From: Ornithodoros turicata
Taxonomy: Eukaryota; Arthropoda; Arachnida; Ixodida; Argasidae
Length of the DNA: 64,000 bases
NCBI RefSeq assembly: GCF_037126465.1
Contig: NC_088206.1
Location: 26,600,790 to 26,664,789, forward strand
Direction: 5' to 3'
The translations under genes and the position numbers were made by a program. The notes below the pieces were generated by a model that worked only from the letters and a program-made list of their open reading frames with translations, ran no database searches and was not told the DNA's origin. This document shows positions 42,601 through 54,600 of this stretch, piece after piece; within the stretch, counting starts at the first letter, position 1, and each line of letters opens with the position of its first letter.

Positions 42601-45600
42601 GGAACCTATTGACCCGGAGTTAGATGCACGAATGCAGGTCAGCGATAACTCTCTTACAATTACACGCACCATGGAGCTGGATTCTGGGACATATACTTGC
42701 CTGGCGCAAACGGAGCTGGATGACGACCGAGCCAGTGCTACGCTGATTGTGCTAGATGTCCCAAATGCACCTCAGGTGATTCTGCCTTCTTTTTAATTAA
42801 TTTCACTAAATTGCTTTGCCTATATCAGTGTGTTGGAAGGACTTACAAATGAAAGTCAAGTACAAACGACTATGGGATATGCAAGGGAAGGTACACAGAA
42901 GCAACCACCATATTTATAATGTATCTAACAGTGCGGAAGGAGACACAGCCACACAGATAATGTCTGTGTCAAAACACCTGTAATTGATACGTCGAGAGGA
43001 TGGTTCTTTGATGTCTCCCAAAATCGTAGCTTGTGACGTCATGTGATAGTGCAAGAAAAAAATGGGGATTTAAGTTACGACAAAGTCAACTGGCTACCCC
43101 AGACAACTTAGCCGCAGTTAGTTGGGAAGAAAAGAAAAGAAAGGAAGAAAACCCAGTAGTTGGGGGCGGGAGACAAGCATCCCGAACTAGTGGGAGTACT
43201 TGTCACAAACAAGAGACCAGAAAGTGTCACAAAATGTCAACCAGATCCGTTTCTTCAAGGAAACGTAGGGGCGCTTTCGATGTAGCCGCTTGATGATTGG
43301 CTAAGCACCCAGGATATTTACAAGGTCAAATTGCCGGGCGTCCAGGCGTGCCAGGCTTGCTTCTTGCTATCTTGCTTCTTGCTATCCTCCGACTGTCGGC
43401 ATACTTGGAGCACCTGAGGAGGATGTGCTTTGTGTCCTCGACAACATCGCACTCACTGCAGTTTGGAGATGGTGACTTGGCCAGTTTGTTGAGCAACCGA
43501 CCGCTGTACGGGACATTCAGCCGGAACCTATGCAGGAGACACGCTGGTTGTCGAGGAAACGACGGAGGTACCTAGAAGCGTAGCTCGGGGTCGACCCTGT
43601 AAAACAGCAAAGATCGAGCAAATCCTCGTGTCAGCAAAGAAGAGTTGCACATTTGTTGTCTCAGTTCACGTATCATCCTATTTGCATCCCCTATGGTGAA
43701 ATAAGTGGGCTTTATTTGTATGTGACCGTGTTGAAGTGCTCGGCGTGCAGAAGCATCCGCAGCCTCGTTACCAGGTATGCCGCAGTGACCAGGAATCCAC
43801 TGTAATATGATATCATGCCCCTCTGAGACTGCGGCGTCATATAGGTGCAACACATCATGAACAATTAGGGCCGGAGACCCTGTGATGAGCATAGAGGCTA
43901 ATGGCTCTAGGCCACATCTTGAGTCACTGTACACAGACCACTGAGAGCACGTGGGTTCAGAAGTGATGAAGCTTAGTGCCAGATGGAACCCATGGAGCTC
44001 AGCTGCTGAAGCACAGGTGATGTGTGACAGCCGTGCTGATATTTCGACACTCATCTCAGGAACAACGAACACACATGACGAGCCAGATGTCGTTGTAGAT
44101 GCAGCGGTGAAAAGTTGAATTCTACCCGCCGACCTCTCCATTAGGTCTAGACTAAGCTGCCGGAGGACATGAGTCGATACATCTCTCCGGCGTGGTAGAC
44201 CCGAGATATTGACCCTCACTTCAGGTGGTTGCAGGGCCCACGTTGGAACAGCTGGGACACGTGCTGCTTGTGCTTACGGAGAATTAACTGCTGTGCCTGG
44301 ATAGCATGAGCGAACGCACAGCTGGAGCATCGCAATAAGTCTCGAAGCAGAGGAACGCAATGATGACGCGTTGCCAGTCGAGAGAAGTGGCAAAACGACT
44401 CTTGCATCCTGAGAACAGGTACAGGTGGTTCCCGTGTCTCTGCCATAGCTACCGCGTCGGAAGTTGCTCGAGGGACGCTAAGACATAGCTTACTACTCTC
44501 TGCAAGAATGGTTTGTAGGGCTTGCTCTATCGTGAGAGGGAGGTTGTGAAGCACCAGTATGTGGTACGCTAACAAGTGGCGCATGAGGGAGCAGTGAACA
44601 CCAAGCATTGCTTTCTTCGAGCTACCCCAAGCAGCACACAATATTGGACCCATATGGGCTGGTCATTGGCGATATGGGTCCAATATGGGACCCGTTTTGC
44701 CAGAATTTGCCCCATATTGGCTCAAACTTGGCAATATGGGCCCCACATTTCCAAGTTTGAGCCAATATGAAGAAAAGCCAGGCAATATGGGCCCCATATT
44801 GCCCGTGTACACCCCATATTGACTGAAAATGCAGAAAATGGTACGTACCCGTGTTGTACCAAATGCCCAAGCAGCACGGCAAGATTGGACGTTCGAGCGT
44901 GTGAAATTACCCAATTCAATATGTCGTTACATCCAATAACTTCCCGCGGATGATACACATTGTTCGAAACAGTGTACATACGTGGCAATCTCACTGTAAC
45001 ATGCTCTGCAACACAGCAACTCAACTTTCCACTTGCTGCAACCAGTCGCCATCTTGCTTCGCGATGCCAATGCCAATCGGTCGAACCGACTGAGAGCGTG
45101 GTCGTTTGAGCGAAATCACACGTCCTACAACTAATGCGCATTCGTGACACTCGGATCGGGCGTTTCATTCGGGCTAAAATGTCGCTGGTTCCTCTAATGA
45201 CAACTGAATTGCGGCAGGTCAAGTAAAAAACACAAAACACAACAATGTTTGATAGGAAGGGATGTCTCTTCTGTAACGCTAGGTGCTTTCAAGTTACTGC
45301 GGGCAGTGTGAGTTGCTGAGGCGTATGTCCTTCACCGTCACGAAAGTATTTCGCTCCTGTGTACTGTAGGAGCGGGTTGGAATTTTTTGGTTAATGCACT
45401 ATTGCGATCCCAAGGAAGGCTTCTGAGGGATGTTTGGCATTGGCAGTTCCGTGGGATTGCCTCGGTCCTTCAGCAAGACAGGCGTAGACCTGTTCTTCGA
45501 TTTTAGGGCGAGGCAGTGTTGTTTTTGTAACGCTATGCAACGTAGATCAATAAGATCTGCAGCAATGAAAAAGCAAAAAGAAGAGAGAAGTAATATCAGT

Positions 45601-48600
45601 GGTGGATATTATACCGGATAGTGCTTTATTATTACACGGACTCCCCGTTGGCGTTATCACGGATATATTGACGCAATATGGGCAAAATGAGCTTGCCAAT
45701 ATGGGCAGCCCATATTGGTCCAATATGGAGCCTGGTTCCACTCCCCATATTGGTCCTATATTGGCAGCCCATATTGGACCAATATTGGTAATCCTGGCAG
45801 CCCATATGGGTCCAATATTGGACCAATATTGGTGTGCTGCTTGGGACACCATCGAGAGCCGCATAGATATCTCAGTACGTTGAGTCTGCTCTCCGCTCTT
45901 GCCTTTACACAATGCACCTCTGCCGCCCACGACAAGCTCCGGTCCAGAGTAAGCCCCAGAAATCTATTATGAGGCTCTCAGCGTATCTGGAAGCTGCCAA
46001 TATGCAGTTGAAATGTCTTTAGGTGCCGGCACGTAAAGGGAAGCATCACTGTCTCCTCTGATGAGATCCCATGCCCCTCTGCAGGAGGAAGGTTCCAAAA
46101 CAGTCCAGGGCACTCTGAAGGCGACGCTGCAGGGCTGGATACTGCTTACCGGACGACCATATGCAGATGTCGTCCGCATAAAGACTGATGTACACGCCCC
46201 GGGGTAACAGTGCGGGCAGCGCAGCAAAAACGACATTAAAAAGGAATGGACTAAGGATGCCTCCCTGGGGCACACCAGCTATTTGGTTGTGAGAGCTTAT
46301 GTCACCTTCTGATGTCCTCAAGAAAACAGACCTTCCTTTAAGGTAATTAGCAATCCAGCGAAGGGCCCGCCCCATAATGCCCAGAATCCATAGGTCATGA
46401 AGGACATTGCTATGGCTTGTTGTACCATAAGCCCTTTTTATAACCAGGAAGACTGCAACGGTGAGTTCACCATTTGCCCGGGCTTGTTCGATGTGAGTGG
46501 CCAGGTTTAGAATGCGGTCCATTGGGCAGCGCGCCTTTCTGAAACCTGTCATTTCCCAAGGAAGTAGAATACGAGATTCCAAGAACCAGTCCACACGATT
46601 CAGAATAAGTATCTCCATGATCTTGCACAGGCAACTGGTAAGGGTGATGGGCCGAAATGATGCAAGCTCTCGAGGCGGCTTCCCCGGTTTCAGTACTGGT
46701 ACAACATATGACATCTTCCCTGACTCAGGGACAACGCCGTTTCTCCAAGAGTCGTTGATAAGGGCAAGGAGTACAGAGCGCGACGAAGAAACCAAAGACC
46801 CTATAGCCTTGTATGAGACCCCGTCAGGTCCAGGAGCTGAGTGTTTCGCGGAAGGGCGGATTGCAGCTTCTAGGTCTTGAACAGCGAAATCTTTGTCCAT
46901 GGGCCCCACTATCAAAGACTATTGCACCATACATGTGTTCTGCTGAGGATCTGCGGGAGGCAGTGTAGGACGCCTCCGAGGGCTTGCAAAAGTCTCCGAG
47001 GAGCCTGCAAAAGTCTTCCCCAATCAATATCTCCGATTTGGCTTGATGAACTCCGAGAGCTCGGAAGGGCTTCAGTTGTTCCACTGGGGAACTTGACTTT
47101 TTAAGAACATGCCATATACGTCCTGTTGACGTGCACGGCGATAATGATAAACAGAACGACCCCTATTTCTTCCGGCTCAATTGCTGGAGATGTCTCCGGA
47201 TTAGAGATCGTAGCCTGCGGACTTCGTCATAGTCACTAAGACACCCGGACCTCCGAAATCTTCTCTCTGCCCGACGCCATATAGCCCGTAACCTTCCAAA
47301 CTCTGCACCCACATTATTGACCTGACAGGGCGCGAGACCCTTTTACTCCGTCGTTTCCTCGAGAAGCAGCGTGTCTCCCACATAGACTCCGGCTGAACGT
47401 CCCGTACAGCTGTCGATTGCTCTACCAACTGGCCAAGTCACCATCTCCAAACTTCAGTGAATGCGATGTTGTCGAGGACACATAACACATCCTACTCGGG
47501 TGCTCCAAGTACGCCGATAGTCGCAGGACACTAGGAGCACTTCTGGCACGCCTGGACCACTGGCCATTTGACCTTGTAAAGATCCTGCGTCCTCAGTCAT
47601 TCAAACATCAAATGGCTGCATTGAAAGCGCTCCTACGTTTCCTTGAAGAGACGGATCTGATTGATATTTTGTGACACTTTCTGGTCCCTTGTTTGTGAAA
47701 AGTGCTCCCACTAGTTCGGGATGTTTGTCTCCAGCCCGCCAACTACTGGGTTTTCTCCCTTTTCTTCTTCTTTGTTTTCAAGTAACTGCGGCTAAGTGGT
47801 CCGGGGTAGCCTGTCTGACTTTGTCGCTACGTAAATCCCCATTTTTTTCTTCCACTATCACATCACATCATACCATTTTATTCGCTAAAGTCATGTCGGC
47901 TGACAGCGCGTTGTTAAAATCTTGTAATGGCTGTGGCGTTTTGTACACTCTAAAAACAGAACTTCACCGCATAGCACGCTCTGCGCCAACCATTGCCACG
48001 AATGATAGGGTTATCGCTTCTGATTCGAGGAGAGAGGAAGGCGCCTTTTTGTGTCAATATCATATATCCAAATTGACACAAAAGGCGTACGCCCCCTTCT
48101 CTCTTCGAATCAGTAGCGATAACCCTATAATTCGTGGTAGCGGTTGGCGCAGATTGTGTTATGCGGTGAAGCTCAGTGTTTAGAGTGTACTAGCTGCTCG
48201 TTAGCGTGAGGAGTGTCAAAATGGAAAAAGCTGTATGTATGTGTATGTGTGTGTGTGTGTCCGTGTGTGAAGTGGTGAAGCCTCACCGAGGCGGAGGTAT
48301 AAGTGGGCATGTAAAGGGGATATAAGAGGGTAAATGTAAATGGACGTAAATGATTTGAAATTGAAGTAGTCGAAGGTAATTAACAGTAAGAGATGAGAGT
48401 AATTGAGAGTAATTAGAGGTAATTAAAGACAATAAAGCAAGAAAGTTGAGTTTAAGGCAATGAATGTAAGATATGTGTAATGAAGTGAAAGATGAAATGA
48501 AATTCAATATTACCGAAGGTAACTAAATGTCATTAAAGGTAATTAACGTCAATTAATGGGGAATTGAGAGTAATTAAAGCAAGCAAACATAATTAAAGGG

Positions 48601-51600
48601 AATTAAATGAAATCCAAGAATACCTCAGGTATCCTGCGGTTACCGTCGGTAATTAAAACGTAACTGAAAGTCATTGAGGCTAATTAAAGGTAGCTAAATG
48701 GACTTACATATAGTAAACGAAAGTGTCAAACCAGAAGTCAAGTATAGACCAGAGACGGGCAACCAGAAGTCAGGTTAGACAGGAAGTGGGGAACTGGAAG
48801 TCGAGTTGGACCGGAAGTGGATACCGGAAGTCAAGTATAGACGGGAAGTGGACAACCGGAAGTCGAGTTTAGACCCGGAGTGGACAACCGGAAGTTGGAT
48901 TTAGACCGCAAGTGGATACCCGGAAGTCAAGTATGGACTGGAAAAGGCGTTTAATGCTAATGCATTTCTCTCGCATTTTTCTCTAAATCGCCACTGAATT
49001 TTTTTGGAACATGGCCCAATCCGTGATTTTTACTGTGTGAGAACCTGCCGCTGTGCCAGTGAAAGAAATTAGCAAAGGCACATGATGACTTCCCATTGGA
49101 TACAGGTCTATCTTCCAAAGCAAACCGGAAATAAGGCCCATCGAGCAAATTGCAAGATCCAGACACCTGGAGTTTGAATGGCCTCTAAAATATGTTGATG
49201 AGCCGTCATTTAGGACCACGGCATTAAAATCCTCAATGCACTGATAAAGCAAGCGTCCACGGTGATCGGTGTTCTGACTTCCCCAGCTACCACAGCGGGC
49301 ATTGAAGTCACCACATAGAATAAAACTGCTAGGAAGACCCTGGAAGAAATCTCTATCCACGTCCTCAGGGATGCGGACCGAAGGGGTGATTTACACACTA
49401 GCTACAGCGAGCCTGCGTGTGTGCACGAGGAGGCTACAAACAACGTATTAAAGTCCCCGTCAATGGATATGCACATGATGCTACTAGGAATGTCCTTCTT
49501 GACGCACAGCATAGCACGGCTGACTCCTGTTGATCGAGTAGAAGTAGGTATTTGGTATTAGTGTGGGGCAAGATGAGACAGAAATTTGCAATTGAATATG
49601 AAATGTTTATTTTTCGTGTTTTTCAAGAAAACTAGCCATTGGCACATTCTCAGCGGTCTAGAGCTTCTGACCTGTAAATGCAGAACGGATTTAGCCGGTC
49701 TAGAATAAGCACAGAAAAAGAAATTCATAAACGCAGATTGTCTCATGTTGCCCCAACCTTCGGGACAAGACGAGACATCAAGTGGGGCAAGGTGAGACAC
49801 GCCGTAGTAACCCAGGCAGCGCCCCAATGTGGGTCCCAGGCTGGACAAGTATAGGCTATCCCGGATTCCAAATGTTGGCCCAATTTTACAATTGCAACCC
49901 TGCCCAAGCAAGGCCTAATATTGGCAGCCGATATTCAGCTCCAGTACTGCCAATGTACACCCCATATTGGCCAGGCAGCAGCTCAATATTGGCCTCACAT
50001 TGGTCCCATATTGGGTAACTGAGAAGTCAATATAGGCCCAATCAAGGCACAGCTCGCTACACGGTTGTCTCGAATCACCTGTCAGCAGTTCCGCAACCCA
50101 TATTACTTTCGTCGCGCGCGTGCTGTGCCAATATTGCATTTGAAAGTGGACCATATGGGCTGCCAATATTGGTCCCACATGAAAAGTGCAACCAGGTTCC
50201 CCATCGGACCAATATGGGCTGCCTATACCGGCAAGCCGATTTTGCCCGAATTGTGCCAATTCTTCCGTGATAATGCCAATAATGAGTGAATGTAATAATA
50301 ATAATGCATTATCCGGTATAATATCCACTACTAAAAGTAATATTACTACATTCGCTTTTCTTTTTTCGTGGAGATCTAACTGACCTACGTTGCGTCGCCA
50401 ACACACGTCATCACCCTATATCGCCCTAAAAACAGGTGCAATGGCCGTCTTGCTCAAGAATCCAGGTAGTCCCAGAGAACTACCCATACGAAGCATCCTT
50501 GTATTGTCATGAAGCGGGAGAGCTACGAAACATCCCTCAGAAGTCTTCATTGGGATCTGCGTACTATAGGGCTGTTTGGCTGGGCAGAGGGCGCTCCTGT
50601 TTACGGCAGTCAGTGCCACTTGTGGCGATAGTGCTAAGTTTTCAAAAGTAGCGTGTTCTCTCATCATGCACGGGGTATGTGCTGTGTCAGAATGACCGAG
50701 TTGTGTTGCACTTTTAATAAGGCGAAAGAAACAGAGGGTTATTTCCCCATCAAGTCGGAAGAAGGGCAACAACAACAATAACAATGATGACGATGAGGTG
50801 GGGTGTTTCACCGCGGTGGTGCGGTACCCTACCCCATTGCACGTGGAACATTATTTTATTTTATTTTTATTGTACGTACGTCAAAGGCCCGCAGAGCGGG
50901 TACAACATGACCGAGTGGAACATAACAGAACAAAGGAGGCAAATGAACATAAGAAAAAGTCAGGCACGTGATACATCCCATAAAATACAATGGGCAAAAA
51001 TATCTGTACAGGTCACAAGGCACGAACAGCAAAGCGCAAAAAGTTATGAGTAAGAAGAGGATTAACTAGGGCGAGCAGAATAAATCGTGGATTGCTTGCT
51101 TAAAAGTCAAATGATCACTAATTGTAGCAATGTCATGAGGAAGATCGTTCCACAAACGTGAAGTTCACGGAACACAAGACTCGGAAAAACGCTGAGTATT
51201 ATATCGGTATTCTCTAACCTTAAACGCATGATCCACACGGTGAGATATATGGCTAGGGGGCAGCAGTATAGAGGAGTAGAGGAAGCTATTGTGGAAGGTT
51301 TTGTGAAAAAGTAGCAGGGCAGAAATCCTACGACGAAGGGTCAATGTGGTTAAACCGAGCTTCAATTTTATCGCAGAGACACTGCTGTCGGGACGATAGT
51401 CACAGGCTATGAACCGGGCGGCCCGGTTTTGAACCTTCTCCAAAGAGTCTATGAGGTACGCCTGATGAGGGTATTATTAGATGATATGAGGGACTATGTA
51501 AAGATGATGAAGGAAGGATGAAAATACAAGAAAGAACTAAAGCGCCTGGAACAATCCAGTGGACGACAGGAAGTCCATGAACAGGTGAAGAACCCGACGA

Positions 51601-54600
51601 TGGAGCACAGGATCTTCATAGGGGCCAATGAGTGCAGCTAAGGTGAGCGGCCTCTTGCTGATACGGGCAAGTTCATCACACAATATCCGCCTTTGCGGGC
51701 AGCGCAGTGCACATTCCATAAGAATGTGCTGGGCTGTCGCCACGACACCGCAGGTGGAACAGAGGCTTGTGTCACAGCATCTGATCATGCACTTGAATTG
51801 CGGGGTGAAAGCCACATTGAGCCGGAGTCTACGCAGGAGGGAGGTAAAATGGCGTAGTAGACGGGCAGGGAAAGAAAACGACAAATTTGGGTCTACTGAA
51901 TACATGAGAGATTGAGCCGTGATGTATCGGCGCCATTGCTGCAGAGCCAAGGGTTGAAACCACGCAGTTAGGAGGGTCCTTCTGTCACCTCTCGACAGCA
52001 CAATGGGCACAGCTGTCGGGGACTCGTGGGCAGCCGTTGGTACTCTGTCAGCCTCCTCATTGCCTCTTAGACCGCAGTGACCTGGAATCCACTGCAGGGA
52101 TATAAGATGACCTTCATCATGTAGACGCTGAACTTGGTGGAGAATGTCTACTACGATGGAGGCTAGCGACCCACGAAGCCCCATGGTTGCCACACATTGC
52201 AGAGCAACCCGTGAATCGGTGTAGACCACCCAGGCACGCGGAGGAAGTTGGAAGAGTAGAATGGCATACAGCTCCGCCGATGTTGATGACGTACGATGGG
52301 AGAGACGATATCCACGTGCGACTGCATCAGATGGACGACAAAAGCACACGACGAACCCTCACGTATGGAAGTTCCCTCAGTGAAGATGGTAGTGTGGTCA
52401 GGATATTTAAGGTGCACCATGTCCGCGGCCAACTGTTGAAGAACCAAAGGTGGCACTTGATGCTTTGGAACCTTGAGGCCAGGGACAGATAGGGAGAGTG
52501 AGGGGAGCGCAAGCGACCACGGAGGGGTTGTGGGAACTGTTGTGTGGATTGTGAACGGAGGAAGCTTGGTCCTCACTTTCATTAGTGAAGACAGCACTTT
52601 GGCTTCGCCGATAAATTTTTGCTAGAAGGGGATGACGACGGGGGTGAGTTCTGAGGTGCATGTAATGGCGAATGGTTTCCATCTGCCGTAGGATTTCTAT
52701 CGGTAGCTCACGGGCATCGGCTATCACCATTCGAGTTTCCGCGGCTCTCGGAACACCAAGACCTATCCTCAGGCTTCGCACAAGTGTACACCGAAGTCGC
52801 TGTTCTTGAGTCTGAGAAACGCCATGCAGGACAGGGAGGCTGTACACAAGTGTGCCACGAACTAAAGCGTGATGGAGGGCCAGAAGGGACTTCTCATCCA
52901 TTCCCCACTTAGCTCCGGCAAAGTGACGGATGACAGATATCCACCAGTGGGCCTTGGTGTCATGTGGTCGACATGCATCTTCCAGGACAGGTTGGAGTCC
53001 AGGATGACGCCCAGAAATCTGTGGTGTTTAACTTGTCTGAGCGGCGTATTACCAATGGAAAGCTGGCACTGCCACATATCCTTCTTAGTAAAGGCTAGCG
53101 CTGCTGTTTTTTTTCAGCCGAGATATCCATGCCTGCTTCAGTGAGATACCGCCAAATCCTATCCAGCGAAAGCTGAAGACGACGGCGTTTGGCTGTCTTT
53201 GATTTCCCAATTGTCCAAATACAAATGTCGTCGGCATAAATGGAAACTTTAACTCTTCGGCCAACGCAGGACTTTAGGCCTGCCATTACCAGATTGAAGA
53301 GAATTGGGCTTAAGACAGTCCCTTGTGGTACCCCATGAGCTAAACCAATCTCCGGCGTGGACCCCTTATGCGTGCGAACAGAGAGTGCTCTGTCGCGCAG
53401 AAAATCCGCCAGCGACACCGTCGCTGCGCGCAGCGACAGCGCCGCGCAGCGACAAGAACATTCTGTCAGAGGCCTGGGCTTGGAGCAGTGCGTACAGCAC
53501 AAAGGGGTGACTGACGGTATCGTAAGCTCTGTGGTGACGACAACGACGACATCCAGCGCGCTCCTTTTCCTTTTTTTCGGCCCGCGCTTCTCGGCTCTCT
53601 GGCCGTCAGTCCACCGGCAGCACCCTGCCAGAATAAACACTCTTCTCTTCTGGTCTCTGGTTGTCCTGTCCTACAGTTGGTGACCCGGACTGGAACACCT
53701 ATCCTTGTCGCTGCCGCATTCACCATGGAAGCTCCCGGCTCTGGCGATCCCGCACCCATGGTGATTATCGCGCCCTCAACAAAGTCACCATACCTGACCG
53801 CTACCCTCTCCCCAATCTCCGGGACTTCGCGGCCAACCTTCATGGGGCAACATGTTTCTCCAAGATCGATCTTGTTCGAGCATACCATCAGATCCCTGTG
53901 GCTCCGGAGGACATCCCAAAAACGGCGATAATCACCCCTTTTGGACTATTTGAGTTTGTCCGTAATGCGGCACAGTCCTTCCAACGCTTTGTCGACCAAG
54001 TACTTCGCGGGCTAGATTTCTGTTTCGCCTACTTGGACGACATCCTCATTGCAAGCTCTTCTGAAGCGGCTCACGAGATGCACCTCCGTCTGCTCTGCAA
54101 GCGCCTCGACGCTCACGGAATAGTCATCAACACGGCCAAGTGCGAGTTCGCCGTCCCCGAACTCGAATTTCTCGGGCATCACGTGGACCAGCATGGCATC
54201 CGTCCCCTTTCGAGCAAGGTTGAGGCCATACAGAAGTTCCCCGAGCCAACCAACTTTCGGCAGTTGCGCGCATTTTTAGGGCTGGTAAATTTCTACCGCC
54301 GCTTTCTCCCTGGATGTGCGCAAGCCTCCCAGCCCCTCAACGACCTCCTACGTCACAAGCGCAACTCGACACCGTCGTTCACCTGGACGGATTCCGCCGC
54401 GGCTGCTTTCGTCGAACTCAAGGAAAAACTCTCGCGCGCAACTCTCCTGGTCCACCCCAAGCCCGATGCTCCCACCAGCATCATGGTAGACGCCTCGAGC
54501 ACCGCGGTGGGCGCAGTCCTTCCGCAACACCTTGAAGGCGATTGGGCGCCGCTCGAGTTCTTCTCAAAGCCATTGTCACCTCGAGAAGCTCGGTACAGCA

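Larger units (their letters stand above)
43045..47335 (-). mobile_element. I-clade LINE with internal MITE insertion
   Basis: A minus-strand LINE has its 3' untranslated region at 43045-43300, ending in CACTATCACATGA-type units, then the zinc segment, RNase H, RT and the endonuclease-RT linker to about 47335. The TE at 44626-45845 splits the RT thumb. Next to its 5' end begins a second LINE 3' fragment of the same family in the opposite direction (47340-47880). Confidence 0.8.

Noticed and set aside
44626..45845. A CRISPR-like or satellite array from repeated CCAATATTGG
   Set aside because: The spacing is irregular, the motifs are confined to both ends, and inverted termini bound the whole. 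A transposon is the better reading.
43045..47880. A single twin-primed LINE insertion
   Set aside because: Twin priming from one RNA inverts only the part upstream of the 3' segment. Here the minus-strand block has its own zinc segment, 3' untranslated region and tail.
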